A DNA stretch of 64,000 nt from Amaurobius ferox (taxonomy: Eukaryota; Arthropoda; Arachnida; Araneae; Amaurobiidae). The translations under genes and the position numbers were made by a program. Positions 11,699 through 23,100 of this stretch are shown in pieces. The stretch lies in the NCBI GenBank assembly GCA_951213105.1, contig OX578137.1, forward strand, positions 56,311,236-56,375,235, written 5' to 3'. How positions within the stretch are numbered: the first letter of the stretch is position 1; every line of letters starts with the position of its first letter. A model generated the notes under the pieces. It ran no database searches and was not told the DNA's origin. It was given only the letters and a program-made list of their open reading frames with translations.

Positions 11699-12412
11699 TC
11701 TATATATACTAATTGCCAAGTGGTCGTCTGTCTGTCACGCTTTTTCTAGGCACTTACTTCTCAAATAGACAGAGTCTTGCAGTTCGGTACACGAGTGAAT
11801 GGTTCCATGAAACCCCCTAGAAAAATCTAATTTCAAATTTTTTTATAGAGGGGATTCTCTACGCCAAAACGTTCGAAGAGTGAAATGATAGGATAACGTG
11901 CTTTGTGATGAGATAGATACTTCAAATTTGGTGTATCGGTATATTGTTCGAAAGAAAGAAAGTGTTCAATTTAAGATTTCGGATATTTGCTAATTTAGGG
12001 GTGTCACACACCAAAATGTTCGATTTGCCTAATAAATGAGAAACGTCTACTTCGAAATAGAGGCTTGCCATCTGCTATAGGGGCTGATCATTTGATAAAA
12101 CACCGAAGACGAATAGAGTTTTTTTTTTATAAATGATCATTAAAAAGAGCACCCCACATAAAAACGTTCGAAAGGTGAAATGATAAAATTGTATGCTTCA
12201 GTATGAGAAAGACTTTAAATTTTGTGTACGGGCAGAGAGTTCGAAATAAAGAAATTGAGCAAATTCGGTTTTCAAATATTTTCTTCTTTAGGGGTTCCGC
12301 ATACCAAAATTCGATCTTAAGAAGAAATGCGAAACATGAATTGTTCAAAATTTTATGCTATTCAGGGGTTGATTATTATGAGACCGTTGACTGTCAACGG
12401 GTATACGGCTAG
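11699..12412 (+). mobile_element. Non-autonomous Helitron, intact ends, copy C3
   Basis: All hallmarks of a canonical Helitron are visible in 714 bp. The 5' end is TCTATATATACTAATTGCC, preceded by A (11698). The 3' end is CTAG (12409-12412), followed by T (12413), so the target is A|T with no duplication. Eight bases upstream of CTAG lies a perfect 7-bp hairpin, CCGTTGA-CTG-TCAACGG (12384-12400). The interior contains the family modules (AAACGTTCGAAGAGTGAAAT, ACACACCAAAATGTTCGAT). No Rep/helicase is encoded, so it would depend on an autonomous partner elsewhere. Open frames of 69-73 codons inside it are not family proteins. Confidence 0.85.
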
Positions 12413-14548
12413 TATTCTAAAAGCACACATCGTTTTATCTCCACATTTTGTTTCTTTGAATAAAATTTGACAAATAAATTTTAAGTATCAGCAAAAGAGA
12501 TAATTTCATATAACTTTCTTCTTACAGTGTATTCTAATCCAAGACAAGACATTGCTTCTAAACATTGAGTTCTTGAGATAATAATCACGATTTCTATTTT
12601 TGAAGTCGACACAACGTTGTCATTCCTTACGTGTCAGATCAGAGCACAAATTTAATTTTTACGAAATCCTCCTCCCTCTGTTTTCTTAGTAAAACCTGCT
12701 TGAAATGGAACACTGTCATAAGCGGAAACTAATTGTAGTTCCATCCAAAAATAAAGGGCATTTATGTTATTTCCCCCTTGTGAAATGGAATCTGCACAAC
12801 ATAAAACGGACTGCCAATTTAAAGTAATTTATTACTAAAGCACCTGTTGTAACGTTTGAGGTTTAATAGCCTTTCGATTGTTATTTCCCTCAGTTTGCAT
12901 TATAATTTACGTTTACTTAGACTAATAAGTCTAACTGGTTCGGTTGTTAGACGAATCGCCGAACTAATCAGCATTTTCTGCGTTCTTACTGTAGAATAGA
13001 AATATGTTTCGGATCTTGAGGTTTCAGTGGTTTCTTGAGTAGTGAGTTTTTAAATGGAAGAGGGATTTTTTAGAAGAGTGAATAGAAGGAAAATCCATTC
13101 GATACAACGATGACTAGGAAGAATATAGTATTAAGGGTGTGGCCGCAATACTGGGCGAAGTAACATAATGCCGGGGGAAGCATGTAAGCTTTGTAAATGC
13201 ATATCCATGTAAGCATTATCACCAGCCTATTATAATGTAGTGGCTTGTATTTTTGTCATTTATTCTGAGCGTGGGCAATAACAATTACTATCTATGTTGT
13301 CCGTTGCTTTAAACAGCAAGCTGCTATAATTTTTGTGTAGTTCCCAATAAACTGAATTTGATTTAAAACTGTGCAGTCCTGTGTTATTGCCCCTGGACCG
13401 AAAGGTCGAAATATGAAATACTCGAAATTTGAGTTACATAAGTCACCTCTGACAGCTTAAGTAAAAATCCTCCATAAATTAAAGAGGATAAAAAGACCTT
13501 TGTTCTTAACAAAGGAACTAAAAAACGAAAAAATCATCCAACTGTTTTAGCCATGTATTTCCGAGGGAATGACGAAGCGCCATTCGTAAATAAAAACTGT
13601 ACTACAAAAAAGGGACATTTTTATGAAATCATGTGGCAATTTTCTGAAAGTTGTTTTAGAACTACTAGAATTATTTGTTAATCAAGAAGATTCTGAAATG
13701 CTAGAAATATTAATCAATTCACTATTTTTGACTGAAAGTTACATCATTAGTAAGACATGTACTAAAAATCATGTTGGACTATTTTGAAAATGTCTGTTTT
13801 TGTTTAGTTATTTGTTTCATGGTAAGCAGTATTGTTTCATGGCAGAAGTTTTATGGTAAGCAGTAAGTCAATTTATCTATATTTTAAGGTATGATAATAA
13901 GCAAACCGTCAAAGACATGGGTTATACTATTTTTATATTATCATATACTTCTGTGATCGCAATATGCAAAATTGTACGTATATACATACTAAGAATAATT
14001 AAATTAGCTGTCGTAGTATAATACAGTATTAATTTGTAAATACATTTTCAGAAATTTTAAAGACATGCATAGGTAGGCAATTACATATGGACTATTTAAA
14101 TTTTGAGCTAAACTTTAAATTTATCTTTTCCTGAAATAATCTGCATAAAATGCAAAGTTTTCAAGACAGAAAAATCTTAAGGTCGCCTGAAATTCTGTTC
14201 AAGTCCGGTTCGACTGTAAATGGTTTCTAGTAAAGTCCTTAACCCCCCCTATAAATTTATAGGAAAATATGCATTAGTTTGCACTCTAGACCTATCTACA
14301 GAAAAGCGACGATATCTGATTGAGTAAAAGAGATTGCAGTGCTCTCTAGCAAAGAATTTAAAATTTTAGGAGAACAAACTCGGCAACAAGGCAGGATAAA
14401 CGAAAAAGTACAGTTACAGAATTGTAGAGAATTGTGCTGCGGAGTAAGAATCGGTAATAAAACTGTTACAGAAGGCATTTATTTAGAATAATATGGTTAT
14501 TGACGAATTACTGTCCAGGAATGCCAAAATAAACACCATTTGCATGCA
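12413..14548. other. Spacer with an LTR-like segment
   Basis: Most of this is AT-rich with no supported gene. Positions about 13138-13395 are less AT-rich and have an LTR-like layout: a TGTGGCCGC start, an AATAAA signal (about 13347) and a GTGCAGTCCTGTGTTATTG tail. I found no second LTR, no clear primer-binding site and no target duplication. Confidence 0.3.
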
Positions 14549-14583
14549 CAGAAGTTAAATGTACACTGTACATTTAACTTCTG
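14549..14583. repeat. 35-nt near-perfect palindrome
   Basis: The arms CAGAAGTTAAATGTACA and TGTACATTTAACTTCTG are perfect inverted repeats of 17 bp around a single C (14566). It lies at the left edge of a 160-bp tandem duplication. Confidence 0.9.
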
Positions 14584-14599
14584 GGTGGGCCGAAAAAAC

Positions 14600-14920
14600 A
14601 TATTTTTCGAGTTTGCTATTCTAATAGAGCGGAAAGGGTGTTATAAAAATAGTGTAAAATATTTTTTCGATTGCGTAATATCTTCTGCCCTCTCATTGCA
14701 CTTGAATTTTCGAATTTTTGGTTAAAAAGTGAATTTTTCACCTATTATAGTCAAAATAATTATTTTTGAAGATAGCTATTCTAATAGTACGGAAAGCGTG
14801 CCCACTAGGGTCAATAAAAGCGGTGTAAAATATTTTTTCGATTGAATAATATCTTATGCCTCCGCATCGCACTTGAAATTTTGGAATTTATGTAAAAAAT
14901 GTACTTTTTTACCCGTCATA
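14600..14920 (+). repeat. Tandem duplication, 160-bp period
   Basis: Two diverged copies share GCTATTCTAATAG (14614 and 14774), GGAAAG, GTGTAAAATATTTTTTCGAT and TTGCACTTGAA/TCGCACTTGAA in the same order. There is no coding frame across both units. The palindrome at 14549 abuts them, so together they may be one degraded DNA transposon. Confidence 0.7.
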
Positions 14921-15546
14921 GAAATAACACATGTATGCGAAAAATATGGTTTAAACACTGTTTATTTCTGTATTACATCATACAAAATATGAAAATGGTA
15001 GAAAACTATGTTGTGGGGGGGGGGGGGGCGGGGTTACAGTTCGTGAAAGGCATAGGCAAAGAAAAGCATATTAGTTTAGACCATTTCACACAATAGTATT
15101 GTTCTTGGGCGTCTTGTTGAAATCATCACAAGTCTCTGTAGAGGAGTCAAATACTGATAAACCTACAGCTTGTACTTTAGCAAGCATTGCAGGTGTCATT
15201 GTGTTACAGCTCCTCATAATACGACTCTTGACGGGTATATATTGGTTTATAATACTTGTTTAGTACTTTTATGATGTCGAATTCCACGCTTTGTTGCCAT
15301 TAATTATCTTAACTTTTAAAATAATGATAAACTGTTAGAGACGCTGCAATAATTTCATGGACCTATCATTACAAAGTTAGTGTGGTGCTTAAGGATATTA
15401 CTAGGATCACTGTATATGATGATAGCATCTTATTCGTAACAGTCTGTAACTTCAAACTGCCACTCTAACTCTGAGAGCCAAGAAAAAATTCCAATGTCGC
15501 AGAAATTCAGAACTGACTTATCTGCTGCATCTAACTAAAACACTTT
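14921..15546. other. Spacer with a poly-G run
   Basis: A run of about 13 G, interrupted by one C, lies at 15016-15030 within otherwise AT-rich DNA. No gene or TE is recognised. Confidence 0.5.
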
Positions 15547-15589
15547 GTATATATATATATTATTATATATATATATATATACATATATA

Positions 15590-15625
<36 letters not shown>

Positions 15626-15716
15626 TATATATGTATATATATATATTATTATATACATATATATATATATAATAATATATATATATACATATATATATTT
15701 ATATATATATGTATGT
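15547..15716. repeat. Interrupted TA array with a 76-bp perfect palindrome
   Basis: The TA array is interrupted by ATTTATA, ATAAATA, ACATA, ATGTA and TATTATTATA at mirrored positions. By my count 15570-15645 is a perfect palindrome centred near 15607.5 (for example C15582 pairs with G15633, and TTT 15592-15594 with AAA 15621-15623). Further imperfect inverted repeats follow to about 15716. Confidence 0.85.
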
Positions 15717-15815
15717 CAGTTACTTGTTATCTGTATCTTTTATAGGATTTAATTGTGGAATGCCTAAAATTTAATTAAATTCTCATTTTATGAAACCCTT
15801 AAATGGAATTTTTGC

Positions 15816-16085
15816 TTGAAACGGGATATTATGTTCTTGGAAAATGTTAGATTTTGTCAAAAATTGAAAACTAACAATAAAAGCAAAATGAATTTCTGTA
15901 AGGACAGAGTTCTTTCTGCAGATAATAGCATTCGTTACTGGTTTCGTATTTTTCGTGCGCTCGTCAACATGGAACTCGTAGTCAATAATGCAAGGATACA
16001 TGGTGTGAGCCACAATTTTGCAAACATCAAAAGAGATCGACGAATTTTGTCCCACCAAGCTGTTGATTTTAAACTTCTTAAATGA
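15816..16085 (+). pseudogene. Mariner-type transposase N-terminal fossil
   Basis: An 89-codon open stretch is not recognisable as a host protein, but its middle reads LSADNSIRYWFRIFRALVN, then IKRDRRILSHQAV. This fits the second helix-turn-helix of mariner (mauritiana/SETMAR-like) transposases, where the family pattern is 'VS..TAQ.WF.RFR.GNF', an acidic 'DAPR.GRP' segment, then 'D.R.SSR.IA'. The DAPRSGRP-like part is decayed (NNARIHGVSHN). The catalytic DDD half is absent downstream, and I saw no TIRs. A 124-codon frame on the opposite strand is its shadow. The call rests on motif memory and is moderate at best. Confidence 0.45.
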
Positions 16086-16235
16086 CAAGCTCAGGCTGCA
16101 AAAATACCGCAAGTACCAAGTTATGCTTTCAAAACTGTTTGATACTAACAAGTACATGTACTCTCCGAAAACGGTCCAAGGATGTTGTCTGCAATGAAAG
16201 TGCTTTTTTATCCTTGAAAACGGCTCCTATGGTAG

Positions 16236-16560
16236 GTTCTAAGAGCATATATTTCTATAAGTCGTATAAACTAAGGAAACTTACGTCGTTCTCATTTAAA
16301 GACAATATGTTCTATTTCAGATTAATTTTGGATAGAAGATAATATCAGTGAACCGAATGTAACCTAAATCAAAATAGTTGTAAACGTCCCCCATAGGCGC
16401 GTTTTGCGAGAAAATATTCCTACAAATTGTACAGACGGAGGAAACTCAAATCTTTCACATTTAAAGACAAAATGTTCTATTTTAGATTAGTTTTAGAAAC
16501 ATGTTAGTATCAATAACTGGATGTAGCCTGACGTATAATGTGTGGCTAAACAAATTTTGT
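16236..16560 (+). repeat. Tandem duplication, about 165-bp period
   Basis: CATTTAAAGACAATATGTTC at 16293 and CATTTAAAGACAAAATGTTC at 16458 anchor two diverged copies. Both also carry AAGGAAACT/GAGGAAACT upstream and a GTAACC/GTAGCC word downstream. Confidence 0.65.
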
Positions 16561-17377
16561 TTCTGACTTGTACATTTTAATACTTTCCATAGGAGAGAAG
16601 TGTAATTATCTGAGATTTAGGGATATTTCATTGCTCTGATATTTTATCCGCATTTTCTATGAAAACAAGTTAGTTAATGGATTCCCTAAAAGCGTTGCTA
16701 TTTGATTCAGCATAGGGAATAATTCTCCTAATAAACTCAGCCTTTTTATTTCAGTTCTCAGTAACATTTAGAAGTATATATAAATGTTGGTGTGAATCTG
16801 TAAAGGGTTTCTTTAAATTGATATTTTACATAATAAGGGGAGATATCTTTGTGTGTGTGTGTGTGTGCGTGCTGTTTGTAGCGGGAAATGTAAACGTTGT
16901 ACGGCCATCAAATTTGATACATAGGTATTTTAGGACCCGTGAAAGTGCACTTCGGTGAGATTAAAAATGAATTCGTTCTTCTGGTTTTTTTATTTAGTTA
17001 TTTTCACGATTTTGAGCGATTTTCACATAAATCTGCTCTTTAGCGACTAAAGATATTATCACAGAATTTCCACCTGGAAAACATCGAAAAGATCGAGAAC
17101 TGTTCTTTTTCACTGATTTTTGAATCGAATCCGTAGGATTCGGTTTTAACAATGCCGTACATCTTTATTAGGCTGTGACAAAACAAAGTTACTGAATTAT
17201 GTAGGGGAAATCATGCGCTGCCTACATCAGATTTTTTTTCAGGCAATGAGAGTGAGTCTAGAAAAGACTGTAACGTAAGTTTCATTATACTACAACAAAG
17301 TGCGGAATAAGAATAATTAGAAACATGTTCCTGTTTGTTAGCCAATTTGTATATCAAGCTTAGAGAGCACAAAATAT
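16561..17377. other. Spacer with (GT)n and unclassified repeat-like text
   Basis: A (GT)n run at 16850-16867 is followed by GGCCATCAAATTTGATACAT, a phrase typical of dispersed arthropod repeats. A loosely similar GTGTGT-plus-'ACCAAATTTAGCACGA' segment occurs near 23462. No gene is supported. Confidence 0.4.
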
Positions 17378-17544
17378 TTACATATTTTTTCCTGATTTAT
17401 TAAGCTTAATAAAGACCAAGTGTGTTGCAAAAGTATTCCTCATTTTGCACTTTTTAACATGTAAAAGTAAAACTTCCAAAATGCGATCTAAGCTGAAGAT
17501 CTTCTGAAATTCATGATGGATTTCAATATCATCAGTATCTCGAC

Positions 17545-18010
17545 AGCCCACTGCGTGCCTTGATTTTTTCCAGACGATGTTTGCAAGCTGTCTTGTTTGG
17601 AGCAATGTTTTTCCAATTTTAGTGTTTAACATCTCAACGTCCTTTTCTACATAATCGATCCGTCTCAATTTCTGTCGTCCGCTACGTTTTTCCTCAATCG
17701 GTGTAGACATAAAAAAAATTCATATGATTCTTTGTTTATCTATTCTGAGCAAATGTGTTGCCCATTGCATTCTGTTAATTCTAATGTATTTAATTATGTA
17801 AGAATCTTTGTATAATTTGTTCACAATCGTATTTTCTCCCTATATCGTTTTCCTGAAATCTACCAAAAATACTGCTCAAAACTTTTCGCCCAAAGATACA
17901 AACAGCTTTATCATTACGTCTTGTGAGAGTCCAGATTTCTGAAGCATAAATTAGAGTACTTTATGTTGCTGAAATTTTGTTCTTCTACCAATCAAGTGTG
18001 ATCTGAAAAT
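17545..18010 (-). pseudogene. LINE (RTE-like) reverse-transcriptase C-terminal remnant
   Basis: Read on the minus strand from about 18005 down, short frames give LIGRRTKFQQHKVL, then SEIWTLTRRNDKAVCIFGRK, SIFGRFQEND, NRMQWATHLLR-like text and KRSGRQKLRRIDYVEKDVEM. This order matches the tail of many arthropod LINE ORFs: 'S-x-K-T-K-x-x-x-Y-K-T-L', 'SETWTLTKRNE-x-AL', 'F-x-RKVLR-x-IFG', 'RL-x-WLGHV-x-RM', 'RGRPK-x-RW-x-D'. Several stops and frame changes separate the pieces, and the catalytic RT motifs are absent. The longest open part is 110 codons from an ATG at 17710. It is a dead 5'-truncated insertion, the usual fate of LINE copies. Confidence 0.75.
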
Positions 18011-20050
18011 AAATTCTTAATCCACGAAAACAGCGATTATGATGGAATTCAATAAAACCTTTTATCGCAGTAAGACTTGGGTACAAGGAATGTGTTTAAA
18101 TTTCTTCTACATCTGACAGCGAAACAAAGGAAAGTAAAATGCTTTGTATGTCTTTCATAACCCTTTATACCTTCAGGAAAATATATTTTCACTTGATGTG
18201 TTAATATTCATTTGTAGCAGATCTATGGCTGAAATTATATAAGTTGGATTATCAGTGTGTTTTTATAAGATTGCAGGGCTCATTTAATGATTGGTAGTTA
18301 AACCCATGTTTCCAATTCAAGAAATACTTTAATTAAGGTAGACTATCATCGCACGGAAATGTTGATAATGCGACACCTTTTTATAAAAAATTACAAACAT
18401 TTTCTATGGGCTTATTAAAAATATATATTTCAATTGTAATAATATTTTCTATAGTCGGAGTCTGAAAGTCTATTGTTCTGAAAGCTTACTGTTCGGAGTC
18501 TCAAAGTCTGTTTTATTTGAAGCATTTCTTAACTTAGTGTTTAAAAAGGTAAGGTTACATCACAAATACCACTGCGAAAGTGATAATGGTATAAGAAACT
18601 ATATGATAAGTTAAAGTTTTGAATTTAATCCGATCTCTCTCTCTCTTCTGTGAAAGTACTTCATCCAATAAAAGTGACTTATTATCCAATAACCCTCTAG
18701 TGAGCCAACGCATGCGTCCAAGACAGGGTACAGTGTTTCCCATTTATAGTTCGATTTATGAAGAAATCTTCGTTAAATCTAAAATATAAAATAATAAGAA
18801 GTTACTGAATTCTCGCTCTTAAAATTTAATGTTAATTTTAATATGCAGTAATAAGTATTTTAAAAACTATTCATTTTGTTTAATGAGTATCAATTTGTTG
18901 AATAATGTTATTTTTAAAATAAATAATTTGTTGAATAGAACATCTTTTGATTTAGACTCTAAAACTTAATAGTGCACTTTACAGATTTCTTAGGTGAAGC
19001 AGCGTAAGTATACATACATTTAAGGGTAGATTTTTAATACACAACGTACATTTTAATAATAACTTTAATCACTTTAATTATTTCTTGTGTACACATTTTA
19101 ATGCTAATATTCAAATCTATCTTAACATTTTGGTGCCGATCCATTATAGTTAGCACATTTTTCTGTTGCTCAAGTAGGATAAATTCTTTATTCCGACTGA
19201 TTGTCTTTTGAGGTGAAATTAAGTCTACACAATTGGAGCTCGAACTAATATATGGTGGTGGATGGGGCACTCTCCGTTCTACTTTCAAAGAGGGAGAATG
19301 TAGGATAATTAATTGTATGGCTTATGTTATGTAGTTGGCACCATAACTTAACCCAACAAAATGCAGTAGGTCCTGCATCGATTCCTGGTTTAGGAAAAAT
19401 ACTCTTTTGAGTTATATCAAATCTAGTATCCTCAAATCTTATTTGCATTAAGTGCGACGAAGACATTAATCACAAAATTTAAAAGATATCTCATGAAATT
19501 TAACCAGTAATCGACAATTGGAATAAGTATATACTGTGAGGGCAGAGACATGTCATAATTTTGATCATTAAAATTGCAGTAACATCGAGTGATGCAGAAT
19601 AGCCCTGACACAACGGCGCCGAAATTGACACTAAACCGGACTATGTTTTATGACTAGTGAATCTAAATGAAAACCGAAACGCAATTTGAACCGACACTGC
19701 GGACCAAGCCGTAGCTTAAAGTGAAGGTGAACCAGTATCTAATTAAAAACCAGTCCCTAAACCAGCTTTTAAAAATTTAGACAAAGCAACGGCCAATCAA
19801 GTTACTGAGGTTCAAGAAGGAAGTATTGTTTCCCAGAAGCACATTAAAGAAGGTACTTACAAAATGAAGATATAGTTGCTGAGTAGTCGCTTGAAAAACC
19901 CAACATCAGCAAAATTGGTATAAAAACTCAAAAAGGGAAGTTATTGAAAATTAAAATGAACGAGCATATGTATTAAAAAGTTAATTGTGTATCACTTAGA
20001 GAGAAAAGTCAAGATTGTGGCAACAAATCCCAAGCAGTATCGATGTATGT
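18011..20050. other. AT-rich spacer, no supported gene
   Basis: Open frames of 60-85 codons (for example 19034-19466, minus) were inspected. RRVPHPPPY-like text there looks like a translated dispersed repeat, not a gene. Nothing else is supported. Confidence 0.45.
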
Positions 20051-20059
20051 TCTAATCTC

Positions 20060-20150
20060 TATATGTCGAGTATTGAAGTAATAGTTGGAAGTATTGAAGT
20101 AATAGTTTGTAGTAGTATTGAAGTGAAGTATTGAAGTAATAGATATTCGG
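20060..20150 (+). repeat. Short minisatellite, GTATTGAAGTAATAG unit
   Basis: Four to five imperfect copies of GTATTGAAGTAATAG with spacers of 2-15 bp. Confidence 0.8.
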
Positions 20151-23100
20151 TTAATTTGGCTGATCCCTAGGCTATAGTCTCTCGAAATAATAAAACTATG
20201 GTCTCAAACAGTAACACTGTTCTAGAAGAAAAAATACACATTGTTCAAAATAATGGAGATATACTATAATAAGGTAATGTTTGCAAATTACAACGTAGGG
20301 TGTCAGTATAATTAAAAGAAAGAATGGATTTTAAATATTACTAAATGGTATTTAATAACCAGATGGATTGTATATTACTTTGCAGTAACGGCAAGTAGTA
20401 ATCCAACACTGTAGAAGAAATTGAAGAAATACTGAATTTTGCATTTACAACGCAGCTTAATAAGTTATCACGTTAAATATAAATATTAAAAAATCACTTA
20501 TGCTGCTTTAAGCAGCGTACATGACAAATAAAATGCATTATGTATAATTTCAGAAAATACAAAATTTTAATCACCACATAAACTAACAACTAAGATACGG
20601 AAACAGATAAAATTCCTTATATTCCCTTTTCAATTTCAGAATGAGGCTTCAACTAAGCCACATAATCAGATTATTGATTTTTCAGAATTTCTCGTCAGTA
20701 GTACAACTACTTTAGTTTGGATCGCACTTTCACTGCATATAACAACAACAAAGGACCCAATTTCACATTTTCATATGCTACACAGCATGGAACACAAGAA
20801 CAACTATAGTCCTACCACGCGACTGTTTTAAAAATTTCAGAAGTCGAAGTTGGATGTCTGGTAGGACTGTCTCCATAAATCTTCGCAAAATTGTTGCACA
20901 CAGCAATCTTTCGTTCTGCCATTGTTAGCATCGGCTATGTTGACGAGACTAAATTATAGCAAAACTGCCATATGGACGCTGTTATATACACTAAGAGAGC
21001 GTTTGGTAAGGCCTGTTATAGGCGAGTTTTGTGAGTAAATTTTTTATTTTAAATTAGAAAAATGTAGCGATTGAGAATAATTAATATTACGTTACGCAAA
21101 AAACAAGTTTGGATTAAAGCTTGTTTTAGTAAGCAGAAGATTGCATGAAGTATCTGACAGGAAAAACAACTTTATGAAAAAAGTCATATGCCATGTACAA
21201 ATCGCATTTGTAAATATATGACTAATTTTACAGAATTTAAAGGTGTAAATTTTAAATCCAGTATTGAAATTACGATATTCCTGAGAAAATAAATAAAATT
21301 TATTATCTACGAGATTTCCAGTGTTTTAGAGGTATTAGTGTCTTTACTAGATTTCATCAAAAAATGAAGCTAGTAAACACATTTTGATAAGTCATCTAGA
21401 AAGTAGAAGATGATGTCTAACTCATTGTTTAATGCAAAATATTCTTTTAAAGCTTCTTTTTAAATACAAGCTGATATCAAATTAGGTTTACATGATTCCG
21501 TTATAGCTTGAAGCTAAACAAATTCCGCACACGATGTATTCCGTTGAATTATTTCCGTAAAGAACAGTAACATTTCCCCCTAGGGTACATGGCTAGTATA
21601 TTGGTTTTTTATTCTATCCTCATGTTCTCTGAGTACTAGCTCTCTGGTGAATAATGTAAAATCGTTGCTATTTACTTCAATTTAGTTAATATTTCCTCTA
21701 AGATAGGCTCATATTTGTATATTTCTTGTTCTGTGTGTATGGTAAAATGAGAATACTAGTGCATAAACTAAAATACAGAAATTTGAGTTGATCAGATTAG
21801 CGAGTAAACATATATGCATTTGAAGATATGTAATGCATTTTCATTAGGCATAAATTATTTATAACACTGTACAATACATTTTAACTTTTTGTATGTTTCT
21901 GAAACCAAGCTATCTCTATGTTAACACATTCAGTACTTTCTTAAAGAAAGCAGACATATGAAAATTAAGTGACAGCAATTATTTCAAAGGATTTTTGATC
22001 TTCCATGTTCACAATTCCCCCGAAACAATTGTCTTAAGTTAATTTTTATATGACTGTTTACTTTAACAGAGTATTGAATGTGCTATTTTTACAGAGATTT
22101 TTGCGGAACCTCTATGCTGTTTAGTCTGCTGAACATCAAAATGTCTATCGAAACATCAGGTTAGCTCTAGTTATTGAAATATCTATAAAGCAAGTTTTAC
22201 ACATTTGCGTATACTAACCTGTTGCTTGCAATTTGCTACTGAAGCATTTCTCACAAAGGTATAACAATATTATGCCCAACTATAATTACTTTCCAATTTT
22301 GCATTTCATATTCCTCGGTACCATTTTTTCAGGAAAATATGTCCTGATGGAACCGTTCCGAGTTTTTCTTACTGTCAGCTCCACAATTAGATGGAAATAA
22401 ATACAAATAAAAATGTAGAATGTATATTTTCATTGATATTTACTCTCTCTAGATGTATATTAGTCTCTCATAACGTAAAATAGGAATTTTACAAGTAGTC
22501 CAGTGTTGAGATCCAGACCGTCCGGCCTACCAAAGCAGTCCAGTGTAGAAATATCACACAAAAGTTCATTTGACATTTTGGTATGGGTTATCCATTTTAT
22601 ACTTTATGTTTGACAGAGAACACAGGGTCAAATTGATATTAGAAACCCTATTCTATTTGGTGATCTAGAAAGTTTTGACCTTCTGATTTTTCGATATAAC
22701 TTTCAAAGCTGGTGGCAACGACCACTAGAACCTGGGTATTTGAGAGACGTGAGATGTGATTTTCTTGTAGAGACGTGTATTGTAGAGACGTGATTTTCTT
22801 GTCTGTGTTTTCTTCAATTCTTGTTTAATGGCGAGGCGATCGAGTAGCGGATTGAAGTATTTAAAGCTGATCCTTTAAGAGGATGCTGTTAACAAATGTC
22901 ACACAATAGGTGAGTTAACATGGCTTATGTAAGTGCGGTTGGAATTAATATTTTTCAATTTTTGTATATCTTATATATGGTACGCCTGTTTATACCAATT
23001 GTTTTTAAAGTGACATTTACCAACTTACAAAAAATACAGAAATTTGTATGTTTTACTGTGTTTATACAAATATTTAAAAAAAAAACTTACATCAGTTGTT

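Noticed and set aside
11353..11712. 119-codon plus-strand frame
   Set aside because: It is AT-driven composition (F/N/I/Y-rich), and it runs into the 5' end of the Helitron at 11699.
14899..15096. 65-codon frame with a glycine run
   Set aside because: It spans a poly-G tract and has no other protein-like feature.
19034..19466. Frames with RRVPHPPPYISSS
   Set aside because: They look like a translated dispersed repeat; no gene structure or confident family match.
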